A DNA stretch of 64,000 bases from Microthyrium microscopicum (Eukaryota > Ascomycota > Dothideomycetes > Microthyriales > Microthyriaceae): NCBI GenBank assembly GCA_010405405.1, contig MU004234.1, positions 698,643-762,642 on the forward strand. The letters are read 5' to 3'. Under the pieces are notes generated by a model that was given only the letters and a program-made list of their open reading frames with translations, was not told the DNA's origin and made no database searches. Both the position numbers and the translations under genes were made by a program. Positions 22,301 through 33,002 of this stretch are shown in pieces; position 1 is the stretch's first letter, and every line of letters starts with the position of its first letter.

Positions 22301-24277
22301 TCTACTCAAGGGAAAATAGGCTTTACAAGAAACTTAAGATGTAAGATGTGAATCGTAAAGCCGCTATTGAACAATTGGTAGCACCTAACAGTGTCTAGCA
22401 TCTATGTTCCTAACGAGGTTCCAGCTCTGGTTTTGCTTATAGTATCGACCCTGCAGAAATGGAAGTGGGAAGTGTGTAGCGACCAAGATTCTGGTAAAGT
22501 TCCTCCAATATATTAGTATGTAAATCTCGCAGTACTTAAACATGAGTAGGCTAAAGTTTTATCATTTTTGAGGTCGTTGGAAACCAGGATTCATCGCTCG
22601 GCTGCACCTTGACGCATATTCAACCGCTTTTCCGGATTGACGTAGTGGGCGGCACCTTCCAACGCTCCCAATCAGGGACCAATCGCACATCGCGAGATGA
22701 GAAACCGTCCATTTTAGAATGCTGGTCCAACGGTCCAACCAGAATAGTCGAAGGCGTAGAGCTAAGCATACTAAGCTTTTCCAGCGTGCAGCGTCCAGAG
22801 GAGTGCCAGGAATAGATTCCATAAGGCTAGCGAACAACCAGTGGGTTGGGAGCTAGCGCGGGTTCGAGAATAGCGACCGCGGCAGAACGAACAGTCGCGA
22901 TGATACTTGGCAGTGTCACGATAGAATAGCCATTGGAGTGCAAGGCATAACCTTCGATAGGGTGGTACGATGAGATTTGGTGGAAAGCCTGAGACAGTCC
23001 GCTCTGCTCGTGCAAGGAAGAACTCGAGTCCAATCGTGAAAGGTAACTATCGCGCGAGAATATGCAAAGCAAGTGCTGTTCTTTGCTGGGAGGAGAACTG
23101 CAACCGCATCTAAATGCTACGTGAGCTGGTTTGTTTCCGAGTCTACCAAGGTTGTATCTCAAGCAGGTGCACAGCCATCCCAAAGATTGATTATTAGCGT
23201 AACTGGCCATTCAGACTAGCAACTGGATGCATAATGGCTAGCACAAGAAGGATTGAGACCACAACTCGAATCAAAAAATGGTTTACATTTCAGAATCTGC
23301 GAAGGTTGAGGTAGTTTGACAACGCCAACGCCAGGACTCGCGACTCTTATTTCATCTGGCTTTTTCACTGTTGTCATCATCTTTTCGGTACTCATGACAT
23401 AACGCATACCTAAATGAGCAGATAGATACGATTTGGGCGAGCATCTCGCGAATCATGCAGATGTGAGGTTGATGCGGCGTCGTTGACGCAAGTTGACCTC
23501 AAGTCAAAAGGGAGACGAATTGCATTCCCAAAGAAGCTAGCGTAAATTCCACGTTCTGCAGATAACGTGCAGTTAAGCGAAACGCCCAGGCCCGATAGAG
23601 TTAGTACTAAGACACTAGTTTGCAGCTAAGCTTTGTGTTCAGGGTCCTTCCCGCCGATCACCACCAACTTTTGAAGTTTCTTCCGTTTTCCCCAACTACT
23701 ACTTACTGTCCAGTCTCGAGCGAGTGCTGACAACGAAGGTCCAAACCTATGGACTGCTAGAGGAGGAAATTCTGACCCACGTAGATCAGTTTGAGTGAGG
23801 CAGGAATAATGCTGAATGGTTTATCGGCTGTACCTGGAATGGGCCTTCCGAAGATCTTTATCTGGTTGAACTCAGCTTAGAGACTGGGACAGCTTAGAGT
23901 TGCCAAACTCGTAGGTAGGGCTATCTGTCTGAGCATTTTGGGAAATGAATTCGTCTCCCCAGCCTCAATTTCTGGCTTTCAGTTCTAACCATAGTCACGA
24001 TCTTCCATTGAGTTCAAGGACTCGACAAAGATGGTTAGCATTTCGTCTTCAGCCTCAACCTAGAGACTCACGTTTTGATCTTCAATCTCAAAATGGAAAC
24101 CATGGAGTCTTCTATTCTGCGGAGAATCGACTTGTATATAAGACAACATCATGGTGAAAGCAATTGCTATTATTCTCATTTCTCATCAGTTCAACAGTCA
24201 AACCCATCAATAACAACATCTATACCTAATCAAATCCCATCCACACCAAGTTACATATTCTCCAGCAAGACTCCAAT
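22301..24277. other. Intergenic region with protein-like minus-strand frames, no gene recognised
   Basis: About 2 kb separate the divergent starts of the Zn2Cys6 factor and the membrane protein at 24278. On the minus strand between 23407 and 22562 several overlapping frames look somewhat protein-like (for example IIATVRSAAVAILEPAL and GIYSWHSSGRC), but they are in different frames, lack a clear start and match no family I know. They could be a decayed gene. Elsewhere I see only promoter-like sequence, including a stretch of T/C-rich leader before 24278. Confidence 0.35.
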
Positions 24278-25325
24278 ATGAAGTTCGACGCAGCTGGTTG
24301 GGTTTCAGTCGTGGAACTCGTCGTGTTCATTCCATCTCTAGTAAGTACAGCACCCAATGAATTTTCACGCGAGAATCTAACTCATTCAGATCACTGCCAT
24401 AATTATCTGCAGTAGACATGGCTTCACCCGTGCTTCTGGTTGGCTCTATACCTTGATTCTCTGCCTTGTTCGAATCATTGGCGCAGTTTGTCAACTCATG
24501 ACATATCACGATTCATCCACCGGTTTGATCAAAGCTATGATCATAATCGACTCCATCGGACTTTCACCACTTCTATTCGCAACCCTGGGCATGCTTTCTC
24601 GACTCGTTGATTGGATCAACTCCAAAGGCCAAGGTTTTCTTGGCATGAAGCACTTTCGTCTATTACAACTACTTATATCTCTTGGCCTCATTCTCAGCAT
24701 TGCTGGTGGCTCAGGCTCAACCAACCCTGACGGAACCGTTAGCATTGCCACGACCTCCAAGGTTGGAATTGTTCTCTACATCTTGGCTTTCGTTGGTATT
24801 TGCTTTGTCCTAGCCATTTGCATGTCCAACATTGGCTCAATTCCAAGCGGCGAGAAGCGCATTGCCTTTGGCGTCATCATTGCCTTGCCATTTATTCTGG
24901 TCAGACTCGCCTACAGCGCATTGGTCGTCTTTGTCCACAACCATACATTCAGCGTCATTGATGGGTCTGTAGCAGTCCATGTCGCCATGGCAGTCGTGGA
25001 AGAGTTCGCTGTAGTCTTCATTTATCTACTCTTGGGCTTCCTGGTAGAACGGCTTGGTGCCAACGCCGGACCTCTGGCTACTCGACAATGGAAGGACAAG
25101 AGCAACAAGCGCGGCTCCAGAAGCCGCTCGAGCCACTCCCGTCCTCGCCATGAACGACGTCGCTCACGAGGAAGTAGCGCCAATCGTGCTGCTGTGCATA
25201 CTCCAGTATATGCTCCAGTACCTGTTCATTACGCTGGAGCCCAGGAGCAGCAAGGCTATCAACAACAGAATTTGAGGGAATATCAGCAGCAGACCGCCTA
25301 TGATCCAGGGTTTGATCGTGTATGA
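24278..25325 (+). CDS. Multispan integral membrane protein (DUF7702-like)
   Basis: Exons are 24278-24340 and 24390-25325, giving 332 aa. About seven hydrophobic segments can be seen: WVSVVELVVFIPSL, ITAIIICSRHGF, GWLYTLILCLVRIIGAVCQL, a helix around IDSIGLSPLLFATLGML, LLQLLISLGLILSIAGG, VGIVLYILAFVGICFVLAIC and IAFGVIIALPFILVRLAYSAL, followed by VHVAMAVVEEFAVVFIYLLLGF. The cytosolic C-terminal tail is rich in Arg/Ser (SRSRSSHSRPRHERRRSRG) and then Gln/Tyr. This pattern, with the RHGF and LCLVRIIGA motifs, fits a family of fungal membrane proteins of unknown function that resemble receptors in topology. There is no catalytic motif. The intron is 49 nt with a GTAAGT donor. The role is unknown; a sensor or receptor function is only a guess from topology. 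Confidence 0.8.
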
Positions 25326-26185
25326 TTTGGAACCTTGCTAGAACACGAACGCTGTACGGTCATGACGGACAAGATTTTGTATACAAGCTGGAGTTTATGG
25401 TTGGCTTTGTAATTAGTGCTGAACAATTGTACATAATAGATTTAGACTCGGCAAATGATCCAAAGGCTCTCAGTTTCGATTAATGTATCCTACTTAAACT
25501 CTCCGATCTCGAGGCTTGTTCTTTATGACTCAAGTTTGGGCCCTTCAATCAGGCGTTGTCCCACGTAAACCCGACAAGACCCATCAGGCCTACAAAACTT
25601 CTGCTATGGCTTCATTTCATAACTCGAATTGCACCACTGTCGTCTTACACTCAATCAGATTCTTGCATTATGATATTGCCTTCTAGCAAGTTCTTGAAAA
25701 AAGAGAGACGTCCCAAAACAGAAGTAGCCACCCACCACTTGATGTATGCCATCTAGTCCTGCCGTTCAAGGCAACCGAAAACAGAACACCCGCACCGCTT
25801 TGAGTTTTTGAATTTTGAGGCCGCTGAAAGCTACAATCTGGAGGATTGGCATTGCCTTGTTAGGTAACTAGCAGCCTAACACGCTCGTTAATGCTCACTT
25901 GGTTCCTCACGGCTGATGCCTATCATGCATTTAAAACATTCCAACCCACTTTGCTTCATCCTTTTCATCTTCTGCCTACTACATTCTCTTCTCTCATTAC
26001 CTTCTCTCACTGCCTTCTCACATTCCCTTGTTCTATCATCCTCTGCCTCAATATTTGCAGTCACTTGCGCACTCAACATTTGCGGTCATTTGCGCACTCA
26101 ATAGTCTCGGTGATTTCTGAACGAACTACCCGCATCTCGAGCCCGCTGGCCAAAATCCAGTCCCTTTACTATCACTCTCATCATC
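25326..26185. other. Intergenic region, no gene seen
   Basis: This 860-bp stretch lies between two plus-strand genes. The last 250 bases are strongly C/T-rich, typical of a fungal 5' leader. No supported gene is present. Confidence 0.5.
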
Positions 26186-27043
26186 ATGGTCAGCCAATAC
26201 ACCGCTGAAGGTGCTGTTGCCTATAAGAAGTACAATTCTAAACTTCGAAACGCTATTGCTATAAATAAGGGCAAAGGCTACAAAAAATGCCACATTGCTC
26301 AGTTCCCAAACTTGGAAAAGTTCTCAACCAATTCCTACGGTAGCATTGAACGAGCACCAGGAGAGCGCATCTGTAGACACCTGCTCCCCCACTCTAATGA
26401 GCTATGTCTCCAGGTCTTTAGCAAGGCCTCCGACCTTGACAGACATCTGCGCGACCAGTGTGATGTCAATGGAGATGGAGCATCAATCTCCAAGAACTCG
26501 CTGCCACAAAGCTTCGATGCTGAATACCTACCACAAATCGCCGCCTTCTACGAGCGACTCGTAGAGTGTCTTCAGGCAAAGACCAACGTCCCAGCCATGC
26601 TTCCAGTGCCCATGAAGACTGGCATTGCTGCGAGTCCCAATCCCACCCCAACTACAGCTTCGACTACAACCACCGTTTCCACTGTTAACCTGGGCCCAAG
26701 CATCAACCCAGTCCTCAACGTCAATCCAGTAGCAAATGTCAACTCGATCCCCACTGTCCCGAATCCTACCATGAGCCCAGTCTCCATGCTCAGCCCGGCT
26801 TCAACAAGCTCCCCAATACGACGTTCTGCGGCACACAATCGGACTCGAGGACGAGCCACCGTGCTTAATGCTTCGCGCCGTCAGTCTCTAGCCAATCGCT
26901 TAGGCGAGGCTAATAAAGATTACGGCGTGAGTGGAAGTGAATTTGCTGACGATGAAGCGGACACTGATGATACCATTATGCCATTTCATCATAAGCATAC
27001 CCGCTCAAAGGGTGCAGGCTGGCGAGATTTGGCTTCGCTCTGA
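26186..27043 (+). CDS. Uncharacterised protein with a variant zinc-finger-like module
   Basis: This is an intronless 285-aa frame starting at an ATG in good context. Residues about 55-92 contain a possible metal-binding module: Cys, ten residues, Cys, twelve residues, His, four residues, Cys (GERICRHLLPHSNELC then LQVFSKASDLDRHLRDQC). The same module occurs in the protein at 34956-35751. The middle (about residues 130-215) is a low-complexity Pro/Thr/Ser/Asn/Val stretch with short repeats of the NP-V type. The C-terminus is basic, then acidic (FADDEADTDD), ending in KGAGWRDLASL. There is no signal peptide or membrane segment. I do not recognise the family; the module suggests binding of nucleic acid or protein but this is unproven. 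It is likely lineage-specific. Confidence 0.65.
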   Translation: MVSQYTAEGAVAYKKYNSKLRNAIAINKGKGYKKCHIAQFPNLEKFSTNSYGSIERAPGERICRHLLPHSNELCLQVFSKASDLDRHLRDQCDVNGDGASISKNSLPQSFDAEYLPQIAAFYERLVECLQAKTNVPAMLPVPMKTGIAASPNPTPTTASTTTTVSTVNLGPSINPVLNVNPVANVNSIPTVPNPTMSPVSMLSPASTSSPIRRSAAHNRTRGRATVLNASRRQSLANRLGEANKDYGVSGSEFADDEADTDDTIMPFHHKHTRSKGAGWRDLASL

Positions 27044-27722
27044 GCTGATAAGCCACTGAGCGTCGTGCCAGAAGACGCATAAGGTAATTGCCTTAGGCTG
27101 TTAGCTTCCTTACTACGCCTGTCCAGAATCGTCCAGAATCGTCCAGAATCGTCCAGAAATGTCCAGAAATTTCCAGAGGAATATCTAGTCCTTTCTAGCA
27201 TTTTTCTTATTACTTAATTTTAGGAAGAAGGTAAGTTCTCTGTTACTTTATAGGGTACTTAATACCTATTTTCTAGGAGTGGGAAGAAGCGAATCGCTTT
27301 TTTCTTATTAACCTAAAGACAAATTACTAACTTTAACTTTTAGAAAGGGGCTTTTGCCTTAGAGAAATAACCCAAAAAAGGAACGGTCCAATTTATGATT
27401 TTCTCTTTCAATCTAGCAGATCCTGCTTCACTTCTCACCATTATAACGGCGATTTGAGTGAGTCTTTGCAGCCAGGTTTGGAAGATGGCAGTGGATGGGC
27501 ATCAATATCTGGAACAGCATCCGACTACTTTGGAATGGAACCACGGTTGTTCCCAACCACAACCACGATGATGATGAGCAATAACGATCTGCAAGGAAAC
27601 TAGTGTTTTGCAGAGCATTACTTTGGACAATATGAATAAATCCCACTTACCCAAAAACAAAATCTTACTTAATGTGAAGTCCTCTATTTTACTATTTCTA
27701 GCCTTTTCACGACGACTCAACG
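27044..27722. other. Intergenic region with a decaying 10-bp tandem repeat
   Basis: This 679-bp spacer is AT-rich apart from the minisatellite listed separately at 27121. No gene is supported. A strong T-rich tract with an acceptor-like TTTCTAG ends at about 27700, so the next gene may have an intron in its 5' UTR. Confidence 0.45.
27121..27178. repeat. 10-bp tandem repeat
   Basis: Three exact copies of GTCCAGAATC are followed by two copies of GTCCAGAAAT and a partial TTCCAGAG, so the array runs about six units with progressive divergence at its right end. It lies 78 bp after the stop of the preceding gene, within its probable 3' UTR. Confidence 0.95.
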
Positions 27723-29254
27723 ATGGAGCAGTTTCCCAACAATAAAGATGGCGAACAAGAACCGGGCAATTGTCAGTGCGCCAAATCAGGTGTGCTAAAC
27801 AACAGTATCTAACTTGTGTAGATTGGCTGTCAGGAAGGCCTGATCCACTTTCTCCATATGTTCAAAGAGACAGTCGAGGAACTCCATTACGCTCCATCCA
27901 GTTTCTTGCTACAGACCAGATCAAGAGCAACAATAACCCCTTCGGATTTCTAGAGCTGACACCGCCGGTGGTGCTGGAGCCCTTCGACTGTGAAAAGCCT
28001 AGTTGGCAACCCAGAGAAGCAGTCCAACACTCCCAGCCGACTGTATCAGATGAGCCAGCTCAGACAAGTGAAGCCGAAAGCGATGACTCCGTGATTTATA
28101 TCTCAGCATTCCGAGCGCAAGCCGCAGCCCAAGAAAGAGAGGAAGCAAAACACTTCCCTCCAAGACACCGCAGAGGACCAGGCAAATTCAATTCTGTAGC
28201 GGGAGCTGAAGAAACCCGCCAGATGTTCCGGGACAATGCAGCAGCAGACAAAGCACGCAAACAATTACTCCAGCCAGCCTCATCTCACCAGCAGCAAACA
28301 CGCATCACTCCCATCTCAGACTCACCACACACAGTGAAAGGTGAGTGTCACAAATGCCATCACCATGAGCGCTGTCTCAGAGGCACACCACTGCAGTGTG
28401 TTGACTGTCGGACGATACCGCCCATCTCAGATACTATCTGGGAGCAACAAAAATCAGACCAGCGCGCCGCCCAGACATATTTTAGTCCTGAATCAATTGC
28501 AAGAATCTTAAACCACCAAAACCCTTCATCCAAAGACCATCCACCTACGCCTGATCTCAAAGCTATCAACCCTCTTACCACAGAAGCACTCACAAAACCC
28601 AATAGACAGCCAAACGCACCTGGCTTGACAGACGAGCTACTACACCGGGAATTACATCGCGAACCCGATTTTAGCCAAGTGAACGTGGATACTTTCAAAG
28701 ATTTTACAGACAGTTCCGACGAATCATCGTCTGACGAAGGACCATTGGTTGGTATTTCGGCACGAGGAAGTATGACAGCACATAGGAAAGTTGGGGATAA
28801 GCACGGCGGACGCCGAACACATCCTAACAAAAGCACAAAGACTGCGTTTCCCGCAGCCAAGGAGCATCCGCTGAAGCCAGACATGGGGAATAAGGATCCT
28901 GGAGCAGTCGCTACTGCATCAGCGTCGAAGGAACAGCCTGTTGGGGACAGTACTGCGAGTTCGAGTAAGGCAAAAGTTGTTTGGACAGAGGCGCCGCCAA
29001 AGACTGCTGCGGCGAAGGATTCGAAGAAGGCTGTGAAGAAGCCGGCGAGTCTGAAGTCTGTAGATTTAAAGTCTGATGCCAGCGAGGGTAAGAAATGCGA
29101 ATCGCGCAGTGTCGATTCCTTTGCTGACGAGTTGATAGATGCGGAGTGGCATATTGTTGATGGAGACGATCTCGATGGGATTGCGCAGCACAAGGAGGCG
29201 CCGAAGAAGAAAGGGACTGTCACAGGGTGGGCGAAGAAGAAGCTTTTCGGATAG
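27723..29254 (+). CDS. Uncharacterised low-complexity protein with a Cys-rich cluster
   Basis: The main exon is open from before 27822 to the stop at 29254. The best start I find is the ATG at 27723, joined by a very short intron (27790-27821, 32 nt, GTGTGC donor, CTAAC branch site, TAG acceptor), giving 499 aa; the first ATG inside the long exon is only at 28221. A central cluster has CHKC, two His, Cys, and then CVDC within about 25 residues, suggesting a zinc site. The rest is hydrophilic and disordered, with an acidic Ser patch (DSSDESSSDEG), Lys/Ala/Ser-rich stretches and a conserved-looking C-terminus (DAEWHIVDGDDLDG then GWAKKKLFG). There is no signal peptide or membrane segment. I do not recognise the family. 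The reading frame is solid; the start is not. Confidence 0.65.
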
Positions 29255-30778
29255 ACGGGGCGTTTGCTGGATAGCAATATCTTGCTGGCGAACCAGAACC
29301 AGCAGGTTGAACTGTTGAATACATTATTGAGTGGTCCTTGCAGTCGAGAGCGTTTGGTGGCTGTGTGAGTCAGAAGGATCTACGAATATTATAAATCTGA
29401 ATCGTAACTTATGAATATGTATTCTTCATGACCTTGCCCAACAGCTATCACGAGAAACGGAGATGCCGCTGACCAACATCATACGAATGCGTAGACAGTT
29501 CCCTAGACAATGTCTTGGGTAATTTCCTGGACATTTTCCTAGATAGAATCCTACAGTGTGTTTCGGGCAGTTTCTTAGATGATGTCAAACATAGATGCTC
29601 AACTAAGTCATCATGATCCACACCGTAATAGATAAATCGCAGGATCGTACTAACGAAGCATCGAAGTCAGGTCCATATGACGATGATGAACCCATGGCTG
29701 TATGTAGTATGGTACGAACAGGATCCCGACGTACTCCTAGGTGGGCAGATGCAGAATAAGCAGCAAGGAGGATGAAGGATGAAGTTGGAGATAGGTAAAA
29801 ATGGCGTTGGATGATCAAGATTGACCAGTGAGGTTCAAGTGACACGGCCATTTTTATTCTTCTCTTGCATGCAGCAAGGATCGGGATCAACCTTAATTGG
29901 ACAAAGGTTTCTAGAAGGCTTATGTTCAGAAGAGAATTCGACCCTCCACAATCTGGGCATGCAGTCCTGTCAAGCATGCGAGTGGAGAAAGGTCGAAATG
30001 ATTGATATGATAGGATCCCCAGCCATATGGATAAGGGAAGACCCGAATGGCGTGGATATCGTACTACAACGTACATGGTCTGGTGGCCGCGTAGGTCACC
30101 AAGGTGATTCTGGAGATCATTGGAGTTTTGCCGCTGTTCATGGTTCATGGGATTTTCTCTGGCTGGGACAGCATCGTGATGGCATGAGACCTGCGATAAA
30201 GTCCAGTGGCGATCTTAAAGTTGCAAGAGCCGCAAGTGATCACTTACATACCAACCACAGCATTTGGTAACTAGCACAACTGGACAACTAACACGTGGAT
30301 AAGGTGAAATACAGAGCAGAAAGCAAGAAGGAATGGGAGGAAGTTGAAGATTAAAGAAAACGCCTCCATCTCAGAGCATAACCCCAGCAGCCAATCACAA
30401 CACAGAGATGCCCATTTCTCCAACTTCACCCCTGGATGATCACAGCATCTGTAGCCGCCCACTCTGCATACTGGCCAGTCTTCCATCCAATCACTATCAA
30501 AATACTCCTCTGCTGCTCAACGGTCCCTGAAATAGATCCACGCCAGCAACATGGAGCGCTTACAGTTTTCCACATGCCGCTGCTTTAACTACGGCCTTCC
30601 TCGCGAGTCAACATGGGCCCGACCAATTTCATACGCTTTACCCAAGCAAAAAAATCGCCGGCATCAATATCACTGTGATAGCAAGCACTAGACCGCATCT
30701 TCGACCAGACCCGTCTCTCAACCCACCTGCTTAGCGAGGATCTCTGAAAAGTCATACTACAAAGCACTAGACTTGGAC
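29255..30778. other. Intergenic region, no gene recognised
   Basis: About 1.5 kb lie between two plus-strand genes. Frames of 149 codons (plus, 29821-30270) and 181 codons (minus, 29603-30148) overlap each other and match nothing known to me. Around 29493-29585 there is a loose repetition of TTCCTAGA/TTCCTGGA/TTCTTAGA units. The last 250 bases are C-rich and promoter-like. Confidence 0.4.
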
Positions 30779-31448
30779 ATGGCCAACTCCCTCCTCCTCG
30801 CCAGCGCGCTCGCTGTCTTCTCCTTCTCACACACTGCACTCGCTGCAACACCAAGTCTACAAAACCGCGCCGCGACAACAACCGCAGCTTCAAGTTTTCC
30901 TACCATAACAGATACTGAAAATACCGGCGCCCTGGATACCAGCAGTTCCAACGGCGTAGTCGCCGGCGCAGAAGGAGGCAGTTCAGGAGTCTTTGAAGTA
31001 TCGACAGGAGCCATCGTCGGAATAGCGATTGGCGTAGCAGTCGTTGTCATAGCATTCAGTACGTTCTCCCCTGCGCCAGCGGGCCACCCTTTACTCTGCC
31101 CACCCTCTTCCTCTTCCAATACTAACAATCCACCTAGTAACGCTCTGGGCCCTATGGTTCATCGCCCAACGCCGCGACTGGGCCTACCGCGACACCCTAA
31201 AATACGCTTCCCGCCGCATAACACGCCGCGCAGCCGTCCCACCCACCCCCCGCACACCAGGCCGCACACCCGGCTTCCCACCCACCGCTCCTAGAAAAGC
31301 GGCGTACAGAAATACGAATGTGTCGTATGATGCGGATATGGAGCGTGGGACTGCGGTGCCGAAGAAGAGTGCGAAGCCGAATAAGAGTGCTATGAAGCCG
31401 TTTCCAGGGTGGCTGGAGGAGGATGATGAGAAGGGGATGGTGCGGTAG
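30779..31448 (+). CDS. Small single-pass membrane protein with signal peptide
   Basis: Exons are 30779-31058 and 31138-31448, giving 196 aa. It starts with a signal peptide (MANSLLLASALAVFSFSHTALA), followed by about 50 Ser/Thr/Ala/Gly-rich residues likely to be glycosylated. Then comes one membrane helix (STGAIVGIAIGVAVVVIAF continuing ITLWALWFIA across the intron) and a basic cytosolic tail with QRRDWAYRD, Arg/Pro/Thr-rich repeats, and an acidic end (WLEEDDEKGM). This is type I topology, resembling small fungal wall-stress-sensor-like or mucin-like proteins, but there is no cysteine-rich WSC domain. The 79-nt intron has a GTACGT donor and splits the helix. Function unknown; the structural reading is firm. 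Confidence 0.75.
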
Positions 31449-31954
31449 TGGATTTGGAAGGAAAGGGGAGAGATAGGGTGTATATGGGATAAGGGGAGGG
31501 GAGAAATGTATATAGATAATGTGTGGCATGTATAAGGCGTTTTTGTGGGCGCTGAGGGAGCTCGCTGGTGAGTTTTCTTGAGCGTGTGGAAAGCATATTA
31601 GCGTTCTGTTGTAGCCTTTTGATTTTGCAGGTGGATAGCTTGCAATGCATGAACTTTTGATTGTTCATCTGACTCGTTTGTGTTCCTGCTTTGGTGTCTG
31701 CTATTGTGATTCATGGTGGTCTACGCTTGGTCTGCTTGGTACTGGTATGCTATGAGCCCATGTGGTCAGCACTGGACTCTCATCTTCTTCCTGTTCGTCT
31801 CTTGGACGTGATATATTCTGCTTTTATCCATATGACAATGCGTTATGCTCGCAATGAGTATCTCAAGTATTAATTGGCCTTCGCCAGTCTTCACTCCTGA
31901 TTCCCCAACGCCCTGCCCAGACTCCCAAAACTCCCATGCTATCAAAGTCCACAC
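31449..31954. other. Convergent intergenic region, no gene seen
   Basis: This 506-bp spacer lies between the stop of the small membrane protein and the stop of the mitochondrial carrier on the opposite strand. It begins with a G/A-rich tract. No gene is supported. Confidence 0.5.
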
Positions 31955-33002
31955 TCATTTCGTCAAATATCCCAAATAATCCGCAACAATCAACGTTACC
32001 ATCCTGGGTCAAATGATTAGCATATTATCCACCATTCAAAAACTGGACTCCAACTTACGCATGTGGTGCAATCCGCACATAATACGTTGCAAAACCTCTA
32101 TAAAACCTCAACAAGCCTTCTTCTTTCGCCACCTTTTTGAAACAATCCATCATTCCCTTATACGGTAGTGTTCCATCTGGTCGCTTACTCTGCTTCTGTA
32201 GCCGCGTCTTGACAAAGTCAAACGGCAGACTGAAAAAGCTCGCGAAAAAGCCCGCCACCCCACTGGCACATAACGTCTGCGTTCGAGGTCCAAGTCCTGT
32301 ATCTTTGAGCCGCGTCTTTGCTTCGGAGAAGAAGGCTAGTTGGCCGAAATTGAGTGCCATGGCGCGGACGACAGTTGGATATGCACCTGCCCACAGCGCA
32401 GTGACGCCCTCTGCTTTCGCGATCCTCGTGAGTGCATCAAGGACATTCTTATAGTTGGCTCTTTCGGCTTTTGGTTTGAGGCCGTCTGATTGCATTCGTA
32501 TGAGGGCGAGATCTGCTGGGTTCCCCACAATCGCCGCCAACCCACCCGCCGTAAGACCAGCCGCCGCACGCTCACTAAACCCAATACCCTTTCCCTTCGC
32601 TTTCGCCCTTTCCGTCAATTTTCCCATAAACGTATCGAAGAAACCCAATCGTGCCGTCGTATACACCGCCTGCCGTAGCAGACCAGCGGACAAGCCAGTG
32701 TAGAGGTCAAGTACTTTGCCAGCGGCAATGACTTCCCGGGCGACGCTCAACGGTGTAGGTCGGGGACCGGTTTTTATGCCTTCGCCGGCAAGTTGGAGAC
32801 GTACTTTTATCATGTCGATGGGCTGAATGGCAGCTGTGGCAGACATGCCTGCGAGACCGCCGTTGATGAAGGGGAGGGCTGGTCGGATGTAGGGATTGTG
32901 GAGGACGGAGGAGGTTGTTTGGGAAGGGTTTGCTGCTGCTGACGATAATGCTTCTGGAGCTTGAGAGAGCTTGTCTTTAGCTTTGTCGATAGAGGAGGAC
33001 AT
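31955..33002 (-). CDS. Mitochondrial carrier, 2-oxoglutarate/malate carrier type
   Basis: Exons are 33002-32059 and 32003-31955, giving 330 aa. The protein has the three tandem repeats of the mitochondrial carrier family, each with its signature: PIDMIKVRLQ, PADLALIRMQ and PFDFVKTRLQ, plus six predicted membrane helices. Residues around FINGGLAGMSATAAIQP, ARLGFFDTF and AGGLAAIVGNPADLALIRMQSDG strongly resemble the oxoglutarate carrier and dicarboxylate carrier branch, which exchanges 2-oxoglutarate for malate across the inner membrane. There is an N-terminal hydrophilic extension of about 35 residues. The last 16 residues come from a small terminal exon (MVTLIVADYLGYLTK), joined by a phase-2 intron of 55 nt. 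The exact substrate is inferred from resemblance. Confidence 0.9.

Noticed and set aside
28360-29277. 305-codon minus-strand frame opposite the 27723 gene
   Set aside because: Antisense shadow; the plus frame has the Cys cluster and acidic/basic organisation of a protein, while the minus frame has none.
29603-30270. Overlapping 181-codon (minus) and 149-codon (plus) frames
   Set aside because: They overlap each other, have no family resemblance, no clear splice partners, and the plus frame lacks an ATG start.
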